64,000 bases of DNA from contig JAZQCD010000004.1 of the NCBI GenBank assembly GCA_045546135.1, forward strand, positions 1-64,000. The letters run 5' to 3'. Positions 1-8,258 of this stretch are shown piece after piece. Source of the stretch: RUG13409 sp045546135. GTDB lineage: Bacteria; Bacillota; Clostridia; Peptostreptococcales; Anaerovoracaceae. The notes beneath the pieces are model-generated. The model ran no database searches. It was not told where the DNA came from and worked only from the letters and a program-made list of their open reading frames with translations. Position numbers and translations under genes: made by a program. Position 1 is the first letter of the stretch. Every line of letters starts with the position of its first letter.

Positions 1-474
1 GGCAACGGTCCTTCCTGTGGGATTGTTAGGATTGCAAAGGAATACCGCTTTGGGTTTGGTTTGGGAAAGAAAGTTCAGAAAGCCTTCGTCCAGTTCAAAA
101 TTATTTTCCTGCGACAGACGGTAGTGCAGGATCCGGCTGCCAGTTCTTGCAAGACCCAGTGCATACTCCGAAAAGGTGGGAGCAAGCTCTGCCGCACAAG
201 AAGGGCACAGGGATTCACAGTAGGCGTAAATCAACTCTGCCGCACCGTTGCCGCAGAGGATATACTCTTTGGGTACGCCCTCAAAGCTTGAGATCGCCTG
301 TGTCAGCTTGCGGCAATACGGATCGGGATAGCGGTGCATCTCCGGAAGAACCGCCGTAACCGCGTCCAGAATTCCCTGCGGCGTTCCAAGCGGGTTTGTA
401 TTGGCGGAAAAGTCCAGAACCACCTCTTCGCCGTAGATATCGCCGCCGTGTGGATTTTGCGTTTGATACAGCAT
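1..474 (-). CDS. cobD: Threonine-phosphate decarboxylase CobD, N-terminal part (cut by window edge)
   Basis: This PLP-dependent enzyme of the aminotransferase fold makes (R)-1-amino-2-propanol phosphate, the linker of the cobamide nucleotide loop. The first 158 residues are visible and the gene runs off the left edge. Visible hallmarks are an N-terminal HGGDIYG-like start, DFSANTNPLG, HRYPDPYCRK, CGNGAAELIY and FLCNPNNPTGR, the last being the CobD/HisC cofactor-domain signature. The ATG at 474 shares its A with the TGA stop of cbiB, so the two are translationally coupled. HisC is the alternative, but the cbiB neighbour and the start motif favour CobD. Arginine codons are mostly CGN, unlike the AGA/AGG of the rest of the window. 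Confidence 0.87.
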   Translation of the reverse strand, partial: MLYQTQNPHGGDIYGEEVVLDFSANTNPLGTPQGILDAVTAVLPEMHRYPDPYCRKLTQAISSFEGVPKEYILCGNGAAELIYAYCESLCPSCAAELAPTFSEYALGLARTGSRILHYRLSQENNFELDEGFLNFLSQTKPKAVFLCNPNNPTGRTVA

Positions 475-1445
475 CAGATCACCACCAGTAACAGAAGTTT
501 TGCTCCGGAGAAAAGGAGCAGGGAAAGAGCTGCAGTCACATATAGAAGACGGCAAGCTTTGGGGATGTCCTCGTATTCGATCTCCCGCAGGGCATCTCCT
601 ATGTGTTGCTTTTTGTGCAGTACACCGTGGTACCAGGCATCTCCCGCCAGCCGCAGGCCCAACAGACCGGCACAGACGGATTCTGTTTGCGCGGAGTTGG
701 GGCTGGCATGATGGAAACGGTCGCGCCGGAAGATCTTCCAGCCGTTTTGTACATCCATCTTCAGCATCTGACCAGCGGCCAGCATGATGAGCGCCGACAG
801 GCGGGAAGGAACGAAGTTCATCACATCGTCCATCTTTGCGCTCACCATGCCAATGTTTCTGTAAGGCATTTCCAGATAGCCAAGCATGGAATCCATGGTG
901 TTGACAGCCTTGTATACAAAGCCGCCTATTGGGCCTCCTATGAGCATCCAAAACATTGGCGCTATGACCCCGTCTGAAGTATTCTCTGCTACAGTTTCAA
1001 CTGCAGCCTTTACAACCTGCTCCTCTGTAAGGTTTTCCGTATCTCTTCCTACGAGCATTCCTACCTGCTTTCTCGCAGCTGCAAGGCCTTCGTTTTTTAG
1101 GCAATAAAGGACCTTCTTTGCTTCGTCAGACAGGCATTTTGCGGCAAGTATCTGCCAGCTCATTATGGTGCACAAGACAAAGCAAAGCCTTGTATCTATG
1201 GCTTTGCTTATGAACACTATAGCAGAAGAGACCGCCCCTGTAAGAAGGAGAACGGTCAGATTCATCGCTCTTCCTGCAAGCCTTTTTCCTATGGGCGTAT
1301 CAGGAAAAGCCTTCCTATATATCTTTTCCAATCTGCTTATGGTCTTTCCTATGAGGACCACAGGATGAGGGATAAAAGCAGGATCCCCGATGAGGCAGTC
1401 TATAAGGAAACCGGCAAGCATGGCCGGAATGAAAATTTTGTACAT
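474..1445 (-). CDS. cbiB: Adenosylcobinamide-phosphate synthase CbiB
   Basis: CbiB is an integral membrane enzyme that joins aminopropanol (phosphate) to adenosylcobyric acid. At 323 residues it has normal family length. Conserved blocks are DCLIGDP near residue 16, ETVAENTSDGVIAP at about 150-163 and NTMDSMLGY at 182-190, with several hydrophobic spans. It follows the ATPase gene after 6 bases and overlaps cobD by one base, so it belongs to the cobalamin-riboswitch operon. The gene is a codon-usage mosaic: the arginine codons I read up to R196 are all AGA/AGG, and those from R215 on are all CGN, although the protein stays intact. The change lies at about 804-857 and continues into cobD. Confidence 0.92.
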   Translation of the reverse strand: MYKIFIPAMLAGFLIDCLIGDPAFIPHPVVLIGKTISRLEKIYRKAFPDTPIGKRLAGRAMNLTVLLLTGAVSSAIVFISKAIDTRLCFVLCTIMSWQILAAKCLSDEAKKVLYCLKNEGLAAARKQVGMLVGRDTENLTEEQVVKAAVETVAENTSDGVIAPMFWMLIGGPIGGFVYKAVNTMDSMLGYLEMPYRNIGMVSAKMDDVMNFVPSRLSALIMLAAGQMLKMDVQNGWKIFRRDRFHHASPNSAQTESVCAGLLGLRLAGDAWYHGVLHKKQHIGDALREIEYEDIPKACRLLYVTAALSLLLFSGAKLLLLVVI

Positions 1446-1451
1446 TTTACT

Positions 1452-2552
1452 TTAAGGTCTTAAGGAGATCAGTTTTCCTTCACTTCTCGCCTTTTCCTCC
1501 AGTTTTTTTAGGATAACAGCATTATCCGGAAAACCGGCAGAAATAACACTGTCGCATTTATCCATAAGGGCTGCTGCTCTATCATAATCCTTTTCACCCA
1601 TCTCAGTAAAGGCAGGAACAGAAACTGTCTCCGAAGCAAGGTATTTTGCTACGTTATAGTCTATGTCGTTTTCGTAGATGACTCCTGCGTAGAAGGGCTT
1701 TTCTTCCTTTTGAAGCCTTCTGAAAACATTGATGCCGCTTCCGCAGGCCGATATAACGAAGACATGGGGTTCGCCCTCAGGTCTTGGGAGCTCCACACTG
1801 CCGAAGGCTATGTTGTATGAACCCCTTTCCATTCCGTAAAGCTCGGTAATGGTCTCGGTCTTGAATATCTCATCGGGAGTACCGAAGGCTGAGATCACAT
1901 CGCCGTGAACGCACATGATCTTGTCCGATATCTTTTGAGCAAGATCTATTTCGTGAAGGGACATGATGACAGTGATGCCGCTTTCCTTTGACATGGACCT
2001 TAAGATGGAGAGAAGCTCCAGCTTGTGCTTTATGTCAAGGAAGGATGTGGGCTCGTCCAATACTATTATCTGAGGTTCCTGACAGATAGCTCTTGCAAGG
2101 AGTATCCTCTGCCTCTGGCCGTCGGAAATGGAATGAAAATCTCTTCCGGCCAGGTCTTCGGCGTGGACCCTTTCCATGGCAGCATATACCTTTTGCCTGT
2201 TTTCCTCGTCGAGGATGCCTAGGGAACCTGTATAGGGATAACGTCCCGTTGCAACAACATCGTAGCAGGTCAGAAGTTCTCCCTTGATCCTTTCCGTAAG
2301 GACTACGGATATCTTTTTTGACATCTCCTTATAACTCATGGAATGGATAGACGCATCTGCTATATATGCATCGCCCTTGATCATCTCAAGATGCTTGATG
2401 ATGCTCTTTAAGATCGTAGACTTGCCTGCACCGTTCGGGCCTATGAGAGTGAGTATCTCGCCCTTTTCTATCTCTATGTTTATATCATGAATGAGAGCTT
2501 TTCCATCATAGCCTACAGACAGATCTGATGTTTTAAAGAAAATTTCTGCCAT
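1452..2552 (-). CDS. btuD: Cobalamin/corrinoid ABC transporter ATPase with extra C-terminal domain
   Basis: Cytoplasmic ATPase of an iron-siderophore/B12-type importer. Walker A is GPNGAGKS (38-45), the signature is a slightly atypical ISDGQ (142-146), Walker B is IIVLDE (162-167), and the H-loop His is at about 200. The ABC domain ends near residue 255. About 105 further residues follow (260-366, beginning PHVFVISACGSG), which BtuD or FhuC do not have. They read as a small alpha/beta domain and may be regulatory or ligand-sensing. It sits 4 bases after the permease gene. Specificity for corrinoids is inferred from the riboswitch and from cbiB/cobD downstream. Confidence 0.87.
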   Translation of the reverse strand: MAEIFFKTSDLSVGYDGKALIHDINIEIEKGEILTLIGPNGAGKSTILKSIIKHLEMIKGDAYIADASIHSMSYKEMSKKISVVLTERIKGELLTCYDVVATGRYPYTGSLGILDEENRQKVYAAMERVHAEDLAGRDFHSISDGQRQRILLARAICQEPQIIVLDEPTSFLDIKHKLELLSILRSMSKESGITVIMSLHEIDLAQKISDKIMCVHGDVISAFGTPDEIFKTETITELYGMERGSYNIAFGSVELPRPEGEPHVFVISACGSGINVFRRLQKEEKPFYAGVIYENDIDYNVAKYLASETVSVPAFTEMGEKDYDRAAALMDKCDSVISAGFPDNAVILKKLEEKARSEGKLISLRP

Positions 2553-2556
2553 GACC

Positions 2557-3603
2557 TTACCTCTCCTTCTTAAGAAGCATGATGATAACTATGGGTGCTC
2601 CGAAAAGGGCCGTGACCGTGCTTATGGAAAGCTCTGTGGGAGCAAAAGCAACTCTTGCTATATAGTCGCAGAGCATGCAGAAGACCGCTCCTCCCATAAA
2701 AGATGCCGGTATGACCACTATGGGTTTTGCAGTATTGAGGAGCATCTTGACTATATGGGGCACCGCTATACCTACAAAGGATATAGGGCCTGCAAAAGCA
2801 GTGACAGTCCCTGCAAGGAGACTTGAAAGAAGTATGAGTACTATCCTGAAGGTCCTGACATTTACGCCCATGCTCTGAGCATAGGACTCTCCCATCTGGT
2901 ATGCTCCTATGGGCTTTGCAAGCAGGAAAACGAAGATGAACGTGATAAGGACAAGAGCTGATGCTATCCATACATCGTCCCAGTCCATGCCGGAAAAGCT
3001 GCCCCTGGACCAGTTATGCAGATTGACTATATCCGAATCCTTTGCAAAGGTAACGATGAACTCCGTTATTGCAGTGCATATATAGCTGATCATGATTCCT
3101 GCTACAAGGAGCATGGACATCTGCCTTATGGACCTTGCTGCAAGAAGTACGAAGGCCATGGATATGAGGGCTCCTATGAATGCTGCCGCAACCATCATAA
3201 GAGACGATACGCTCCTTACGAAGTTAAGGACTATTATCATCATGATGGCAACAAAGAGCTTGGAGCCTGCAGATATGCCCAAGACAAAAGGACCTGCTAT
3301 GGGATTTCCGAAGTAGGTCTGAAGTAGAAAACCTGCAAGAGCAAGTGCACCGCCTAAAACTGCTGACATGAGTATCCTCGGCATGCGAAGATTCCAAATG
3401 ATCTTGTATGCAGTCTCTTCACCTTCTCTTGCAAACAATATCCTTGCTATATCTGACACAGGGATCTTAACGGATCCAGAGTTTATGTTCCACACGATTA
3501 GAAGGAACATAGCAACAGCAAGACCGACGAATACGCTCGTGTATCTTGCGTAAGCCGCCGGTCCCACCTTCATCTCTTTAATAGAAGTTTGGTTCTTGTT
3601 CAT
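2557..3603 (-). CDS. btuC: Cobalamin/corrinoid ABC transporter permease (FecCD/BtuC family)
   Basis: Membrane permease of the FecCD family, 348 residues with about ten predicted helices. Family motifs seen are LRMPRILMSAVLGGALALAG, a gating loop around GNPIAGPFVLGISAG, and GPISFVGIAVPHIVK near the C terminus, which is the EAA-like contact with the ATPase. Its start codon abuts the stop of the binding-lipoprotein gene and it is followed 4 bases later by the ATPase gene, a standard binding-protein/permease/ATPase order. It would work as a homodimer. Substrate assignment to corrinoids rests on the upstream cobalamin riboswitch. A heme or siderophore substrate is the alternative. Confidence 0.88.
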   Translation of the reverse strand: MNKNQTSIKEMKVGPAAYARYTSVFVGLAVAMFLLIVWNINSGSVKIPVSDIARILFAREGEETAYKIIWNLRMPRILMSAVLGGALALAGFLLQTYFGNPIAGPFVLGISAGSKLFVAIMMIIVLNFVRSVSSLMMVAAAFIGALISMAFVLLAARSIRQMSMLLVAGIMISYICTAITEFIVTFAKDSDIVNLHNWSRGSFSGMDWDDVWIASALVLITFIFVFLLAKPIGAYQMGESYAQSMGVNVRTFRIVLILLSSLLAGTVTAFAGPISFVGIAVPHIVKMLLNTAKPIVVIPASFMGGAVFCMLCDYIARVAFAPTELSISTVTALFGAPIVIIMLLKKER

Positions 3604-4745
3604 TATTTCAGTTTGTGTATGTATTCGAGGTTTTCGCCGTCTCCCGCTTCACCGGTTATGATGGCATGCATATCTCCCATGATGCTTCCCATTTTATCCG
3701 TGGCCTGGAACATGCTCTTGCTGGTGCACCATACATTTCCGTCTTTTGTAGCCTTGAAGGAATCCATTACGTTGCTTAGATCTAAGAACTGCTCCATGGT
3801 ATCAAGTTCTGCCATGATGCTGCTGTTGTAGATTATGATATCCACATTTGCCGCTCTGCTGTAGAACTCCTCCATGCTCATGTTCACAGTAGAAACATTG
3901 CTGTCGTCTGTCAGGTCTTCGAGTATGTATTTTCCTCCTGCTATCTCTATCATGGCAGGTACATATCCATCCCCTTTGTATGTGACCACATTACCGCGGC
4001 TATTGATATAAAAGAAAGCGACAGTCTTGCCGGTGTTTTCCTGAGTGCCGAAGGCTTCGACTTTAGCTGCTTCTCTTTTGAACACCTCAGAAGCAACATC
4101 GGGCTTTCCTATGATCTCGCCGTAGACCTTGACCCATTCGGTCCTTGCTACAGGATGGTTCTCGTAGCTGGATCTTTCGACTATGACCGGCATCCCCAGT
4201 TCCTCGAGCTTTTCTTTGACTTCTGGGCTGTGGTATATCATGGTATTTTCTATGACTAGGTCGCAGTTTCCATCAAGGAGCATCTCATAGTCAGGTGCGC
4301 TGTATTTGCCGGCATAAACTATCTTGCCCTCATTCATAGCCTTTGCAGTATTTTCTACAGACCATCCGCTTGCCTCAAGCTCAGTGAACTTGATTTGATC
4401 AAGGGCATCAAGAGCGTCAAACAATGCCATGCTGTTGGTAGCGCAGACATAGATGTTGTTTATTGGCTGCTGAATTACGACTACCGAAGGATCGAGCCCT
4501 GCAGGCTTCTTTCCGCCTTCAGGTACTACCATGATCTCGTCTCCGTCATGGAAAGTTATATATGAATATCCGCCTTCATAGCGATATATCTTGAACTCTG
4601 TTGCAAATTCCGGTTCTACTGTCTCGGAATACTTAAGTCCTTCAAATTCAGGAGCTCCTTCGTTTCCTTCATTTTTGTTCCCGCATGCACCCAGGGAAAA
4701 TATAAGTATCAGAGCCAGAAGCAATGCGGTCATTCTCTTCATCAT
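3603..4745 (-). CDS. btuF: Corrinoid-binding lipoprotein of the ABC transporter (BtuF-like)
   Basis: Extracellular substrate-binding lipoprotein, 380 residues. The signal peptide ends in a lipobox, FSLGAC, with the lipid-modified Cys at residue 21. The mature part shows the class III (TroA/BtuF-type) layout of two lobes joined by a long helix, with segments such as VVVIQQPINNIYVCATNSMALFDAL and DIIIYNSS. The RBS GAGGAAG precedes ATG ATG. It lies 16 bases after the preceding surface-protein gene and touches the permease gene. Binding of cobalamin is inferred from riboswitch control and was not read from the sequence. Confidence 0.83.
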   Translation of the reverse strand: MMKRMTALLLALILIFSLGACGNKNEGNEGAPEFEGLKYSETVEPEFATEFKIYRYEGGYSYITFHDGDEIMVVPEGGKKPAGLDPSVVVIQQPINNIYVCATNSMALFDALDALDQIKFTELEASGWSVENTAKAMNEGKIVYAGKYSAPDYEMLLDGNCDLVIENTMIYHSPEVKEKLEELGMPVIVERSSYENHPVARTEWVKVYGEIIGKPDVASEVFKREAAKVEAFGTQENTGKTVAFFYINSRGNVVTYKGDGYVPAMIEIAGGKYILEDLTDDSNVSTVNMSMEEFYSRAANVDIIIYNSSIMAELDTMEQFLDLSNVMDSFKATKDGNVWCTSKSMFQATDKMGSIMGDMHAIITGEAGDGENLEYIHKLK

Positions 4746-4761
4746 GGTCGATCTTCCTCTA

Positions 4762-5796
4762 TCAGTTTTTGTTATTATCTTTTATATCCGAATAGCTGTC
4801 TGCGATGTTTTTCTTATTCTTTACTATCATGACGCTCATTATTGCGATAACAGCGACTGCCGCTGCGCAGGAAGCTATTATGATGTTCCTCTTTTTTGCA
4901 GCAGCCTTTGCTGCAGCTTCTTCTTCCTGAAGTCTTTCCAAAGTTTTCTCTGCTTCGTTGAGCACTGAGAGCCTGGTGAGTCTGAGCTTTTCCTTTGAAG
5001 AGAGGGCTTCAACTGCTGCTCTTGCCTCTTTGATGGACTCCTCCGACTCAAGTGTCACTTCGCCGATACCTTCTATGAGGGCATCAACATCAGTTACATT
5101 CTTCATGAGCTCTGCGAATCTTGCTTCCGCTGCTTCAAGATCTGCTATCTTGGTCAGATCTTTCTGTTCATCATCTGCAAGGATTGAAACAGCTTCTCTT
5201 GCAGCCTTGATGGCATCTTCTGAATCAAGAGTCACTTCATCGGCGCTTCCCAAAGCTTCGATGACTGCGTCTACTTCCTTGATCCTCTTTTCACGTTCCT
5301 GCCTTGCTATCTCTTCAGGAGACGGGCCGCTCGGAGCCGGTGTATATCCGCCGCTACCGCCACCCTGAGATCCGCCGCCTGAGCTTGCAACAGGAACTCC
5401 CGATATGTCGAGAGATACAGTGTAAGTGATCTCGTGCGGCTCTGACATTGCCGTAGTGTCGGCAACAAAGTTAAAGTAAGTTCCGGGGTAGTTTATCCAA
5501 AATGCGGAGTTTCCTCCTCCCGTGTTATATACTTTTCCTCCTGTGACAGGATCGTAACCATAATCGTAATTTGCGCTGGTCATAGTAAGGGTAACGCCTA
5601 CTATGTTGCCTCCGCTGACTGTTACTGATGCGGATACTACTCCGCCTTTTCCGCTGCCGCCTGTGCAGCTGACTCCGACAGCGTAAGTGCCGTCCTGGTA
5701 TGCTGCATAGACTTTAGCCGGAGATGATATAAAACAGCAAAGCATCAGGGTCAAAATGACCCCGATGCTCAACGCCTTTTTAAAAGCATTATTCAT
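4762..5796 (-). CDS. Riboswitch-controlled surface protein with NEAT-like domain and helical repeats
   Basis: Secreted, membrane-anchored protein of 344 residues with no name that I recognise. In order: a signal peptide ending near AYA; a beta-rich domain of about 105 residues (YQDGTYAVGV..., VSASVTVSGGNIVGVTLTM, YDYGYD) whose pattern resembles NEAT or FMN-binding-like sandwiches; a Gly/Ser/Pro linker; two tandem three-helix repeats beginning DEVTLDSEDAIKAAREAV and GEVTLESEESIKEARAAV; then a charged helix and a C-terminal transmembrane segment with a Lys-rich tail. The start overlaps the preceding gene by 8 bases. Position in the B12-riboswitch operon suggests a corrinoid-capture role, which is inference. 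Confidence 0.75.
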   Translation of the reverse strand: MNNAFKKALSIGVILTLMLCCFISSPAKVYAAYQDGTYAVGVSCTGGSGKGGVVSASVTVSGGNIVGVTLTMTSANYDYGYDPVTGGKVYNTGGGNSAFWINYPGTYFNFVADTTAMSEPHEITYTVSLDISGVPVASSGGGSQGGGSGGYTPAPSGPSPEEIARQEREKRIKEVDAVIEALGSADEVTLDSEDAIKAAREAVSILADDEQKDLTKIADLEAAEARFAELMKNVTDVDALIEGIGEVTLESEESIKEARAAVEALSSKEKLRLTRLSVLNEAEKTLERLQEEEAAAKAAAKKRNIIIASCAAAVAVIAIMSVMIVKNKKNIADSYSDIKDNNKN

Positions 5797-6898
5797 AGTA
5801 TTTGTGTTCTCTGTAATAGTAGATCAGTGTTGAAAGTGAAAATACGAAAAGTACTACATACATGACCATGTCCTGATCACCGGTCTTTGGAGATTCTGGT
5901 GTGGTCGGAGCAGGTTCTTCTACGAGCTTAAAGTTATCAGCAGAGAAGTTCAGGACCTTCTGCGTCCACTGATCATATGTACCGGAATGTCCGCCTATAA
6001 GGACCCAAGTATAGAGCTTATCAAGAGGGAATTCAAAACGATAACGATCTCTTAGTTCACCTTCTTTTGGAAGCATCTCCGCATACTTCGTTGCGTCTTC
6101 CAAGGGAAGTTCCTCACTGGTCCAAAGGTTACTTGGATTCCCGGCTCCGGCTTTTCCGTCCGGCATATTCACCATCTTCGGGCCTGAATATAGATAATCA
6201 TATCCTGTCCCGCTCATGGTCATATCGAGGACTGCACTTCCGTCCTCTTTTACTGTAAGAACAGCCTCGACGCATCTGAACATGTTATTTCCTTCGGTTA
6301 TGGCCTCGGAATCAACAGCTTCATATGTGCCGGGAGCAAGCTCTACTGCCTCGCCGCTGTTTACCTGATTCGTAACAGGATCAGTCGGTTCGGTAGGTTC
6401 TGTCGGTTCTGTAGGTTCTGTTGTACCGCCCTGTGCTGCAGGGACAGCCAGATAATACTGAGTCTCTTCTGTTCCCTTATCAGGGTTTGCAACACCTGCG
6501 CGGCCTGCAAATTCTGGTTTGATCACGACTACGGGTGTAGCTTTGCCGCAATAGCTCTTTGGAAGAGTAAGGTCTATAGCTCCATCCTTGATCTGATAAT
6601 CGATGGATGTTATCTCGCCGGCATCGTATGCTTCATTGGTACCGAAAGAGAATCCTCCATATGTCGTCTTATTCTTAGGCACATAGTGAATTACGACATT
6701 GTCTCCCTCAACGGTACATGTAGTGCCCTCCTGCGGAGCAAGCATTCCCAAACCGTCGCCGTCTTCCTTGATGAAGTTTACGGCATCTCCTGTATAATCG
6801 AATGCTGCTACATCGGCGAACCCGGGCACCGCTGCAATTGTAAGAACGAAGATCATAGAAAGAAGAACGACCTTCATCAAACTTTTTTTAGACTTCAT
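5789..6898 (-). CDS. Riboswitch-controlled surface protein with two NEAT-like domains and SPKTG-type anchor
   Basis: This is the first gene after the cobalamin riboswitch, 369 residues. It has a signal peptide (residues 1-28), a first beta-rich domain (about 30-160), a linker made of repeated EPTEPT units, and a second beta-rich domain (about 185-330: LAPGTYEAV, EAVLTVKEDGSAVLDMTMSG, YDYLYSG). It ends with SPKTGD, a hydrophobic helix and a short basic/tyrosine tail. The tail looks like a sortase-type signal with Ser in place of Leu, or simply a membrane anchor. The second domain lines up by eye with the domain of the next protein. The function is unknown. Riboswitch control and the adjacent importer point to surface capture of corrinoids. 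Confidence 0.76.
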   Translation of the reverse strand: MKSKKSLMKVVLLSMIFVLTIAAVPGFADVAAFDYTGDAVNFIKEDGDGLGMLAPQEGTTCTVEGDNVVIHYVPKNKTTYGGFSFGTNEAYDAGEITSIDYQIKDGAIDLTLPKSYCGKATPVVVIKPEFAGRAGVANPDKGTEETQYYLAVPAAQGGTTEPTEPTEPTEPTDPVTNQVNSGEAVELAPGTYEAVDSEAITEGNNMFRCVEAVLTVKEDGSAVLDMTMSGTGYDYLYSGPKMVNMPDGKAGAGNPSNLWTSEELPLEDATKYAEMLPKEGELRDRYRFEFPLDKLYTWVLIGGHSGTYDQWTQKVLNFSADNFKLVEEPAPTTPESPKTGDQDMVMYVVLFVFSLSTLIYYYREHKYYE

Positions 6899-6934
6899 TT
6901 AAGTCCCTCCTATAACTGTTACCAAACAAGGCAT

Positions 6935-6963
6935 CAAAAAATGCCTCCCTCCCGGAAGGCATT
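6935..6963 (-). terminator. Intrinsic terminator in the riboswitch expression platform
   Basis: On the minus strand a stem of about 10 pairs (AATGCCTTCC with GGGAGGCATT) with a GGGA loop is followed at once by six U. It stands between the cobalamin aptamer and the first start codon at 6898. This position suits control by transcription attenuation: ligand binding would favour the terminator. Confidence 0.8.
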
Positions 6964-7200
6964 GTGCGCAAAAAGTTTGGGAACGCAAAAAGCGGTTCCT
7001 TGGGTCTTGGGCAAAACACTTTCGCAGGAAGCTGTTTACCGGATGATCAGCAGGTTTCCTGGCTTGCGCATCATTGTTTCCTGACCCTTCTCATGCTTTT
7101 TGCACAATGGGAAAACTCAGTTCGCTCCGCGTTTACAGTGACCGGATCGCTCGGGAATCTCACCCGATTCTCTTTTGACCGCCATAGGCGGCACTGATAT
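6964..7200 (-). promoter_or_regulatory. Cobalamin riboswitch
   Basis: The minus-strand leader carries the cobalamin-aptamer signatures in order: GGGTGAGATTCCCGAGCG, CCGGTCACTGTAAACG (the GCCACTG region), AGAAGGGTCAGGA, and AGCCAGGAAACCTGC, the conserved B12-box core. A promoter lies just upstream and a terminator hairpin just downstream. It controls the seven genes from 6898 down to the window edge. The outer limits are approximate. Confidence 0.95.
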
Positions 7201-7212
7201 CCATACTCATAG

Positions 7213-7241
7213 ATTATATAGTTTGAAACCGGAATCGTCAA
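7213..7241 (-). promoter_or_regulatory. SigA-type promoter of the cobalamin operon
   Basis: The minus strand shows TTGACG (-35), a 17-base spacer and TATAAT (-10). Transcription would start near 7206, immediately before the riboswitch. Confidence 0.85.
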
Positions 7242-7256
7242 CCTTATATATATTAA

Positions 7257-7304
7257 AGAAAGGACCCTTGAAGGTCCCAAAAACAGGGTCTTCAAAGGTC
7301 CTTT
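7257..7304 (-). terminator. Terminator after the PfkB kinase gene
   Basis: A long hairpin on the minus strand (AAAGGACCTTTGAAG paired with CTTCAAGGGTCCTTT, loop TGTTTTT) followed by a U-rich stretch. It closes the kinase transcription unit just before the promoter of the cobalamin operon. Confidence 0.8.
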
Positions 7305-7319
7305 TACATTCTGTTGAAT

Positions 7320-8246
7320 CTAAATATTTTCTTCGACTAAAGCCGTGCTCATATGTGGATTTATGGTCTCCTTGCTCATGACTGCTATGCGTCCGCAGGC
7401 AAGAGCCGTATCCACTGTTTTTTCCGGACCGTAGTCCTCAAGGAAGGAGTGAACGAGGCCTGCCATGAAGGCGTCTCCTGCGCCTGAAGCATTGACCATT
7501 TCCTCGACCTTCCTCGCTTCCTTAAAGAAACTGTTTCCCTTGGCATCAGCGTAGTAGCATCCGTTTTCTCCGAGGGATACGGCAACCGCAAAGGTGCCCT
7601 TTGAAATGAGGACTTTGCATGCAGCTTCTATGTCTTTTTCCGTAAGGCATTCCATTTCGGACAAAACTTCCAGTTCCATGCGGTTTGGCTTGATCATGTA
7701 AAAGTGACCTGCAATATCCTTCATCCTCTTTGCTTTCTCAGTGGACACGGGATCTATGAAAACAGGAAGTCCTTTGCATACACTGTCCAGCTCCTTAAGT
7801 TGTTCTTCGGTCCAGTTGGTATCCATGACAACAGCGTCATAAGTAAAAATGCAGTCCTTAAACTTTTCCACATTGGCTATGTCCATGGTCTCAAGTATCT
7901 GAGCATCGCAGGCAGCAACATACATATCCCCCCTGCCGTCTATCAGGGAAAGATATGACGAAGTAAGGTGGTTTCCTGTCCTGTATACCATCTTTGTATC
8001 TACTCCTGCTTCTTCGCAGGAATCGATGATGGCATCACCAAAGACATCTGTCCCTACGGCAGAAATGATGCTGCAATATCTTCCAAGCCTTGAGAGATTT
8101 TCAAGTATGTTCCTTGTTACACCGCCGGGAGAAAGAAGGAGTTTTCCGGGGTTTGAATCGTGGAGTATATAGTCTCCGGCCACCTTCATGTGGACGTCCA
8201 TATTAGCTCCGCCTATACCTATTACTCTGTTCTTTTTGTATTCCAT
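7320..8246 (-). CDS. PfkB-family kinase, probably pseudouridine kinase-like
   Basis: Ribokinase-fold cytoplasmic kinase of 308 residues. It has the N-terminal GIGGANMDVHMKV, the substrate-side SPGGVTRNILENLSRLG (about 39-55), and the C-terminal signature ASGAGDAFMAG with the anion hole and catalytic Asp at 258. The PGG-V-RN-ENLSRLG pattern is typical of pseudouridine/nucleoside kinases of the group, so pseudouridine is the best guess. Other sugars or nucleosides remain possible because no PsuG glycosidase gene is adjacent. It lies 12 bases after the thioesterase gene and is probably co-transcribed with it and the TetR regulator. A strong terminator follows. Confidence 0.83.
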   Translation of the reverse strand: MEYKKNRVIGIGGANMDVHMKVAGDYILHDSNPGKLLLSPGGVTRNILENLSRLGRYCSIISAVGTDVFGDAIIDSCEEAGVDTKMVYRTGNHLTSSYLSLIDGRGDMYVAACDAQILETMDIANVEKFKDCIFTYDAVVMDTNWTEEQLKELDSVCKGLPVFIDPVSTEKAKRMKDIAGHFYMIKPNRMELEVLSEMECLTEKDIEAACKVLISKGTFAVAVSLGENGCYYADAKGNSFFKEARKVEEMVNASGAGDAFMAGLVHSFLEDYGPEKTVDTALACGRIAVMSKETINPHMSTALVEENI

Positions 8247-8258
8247 CGATCTCTCGTC

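Noticed and set aside
5789..6898. Canonical LPXTG sortase signal
   Set aside because: The motif is SPKTG, not LPXTG, and no sortase gene is in the window. Anchoring is called only as sortase-like or membrane anchor.
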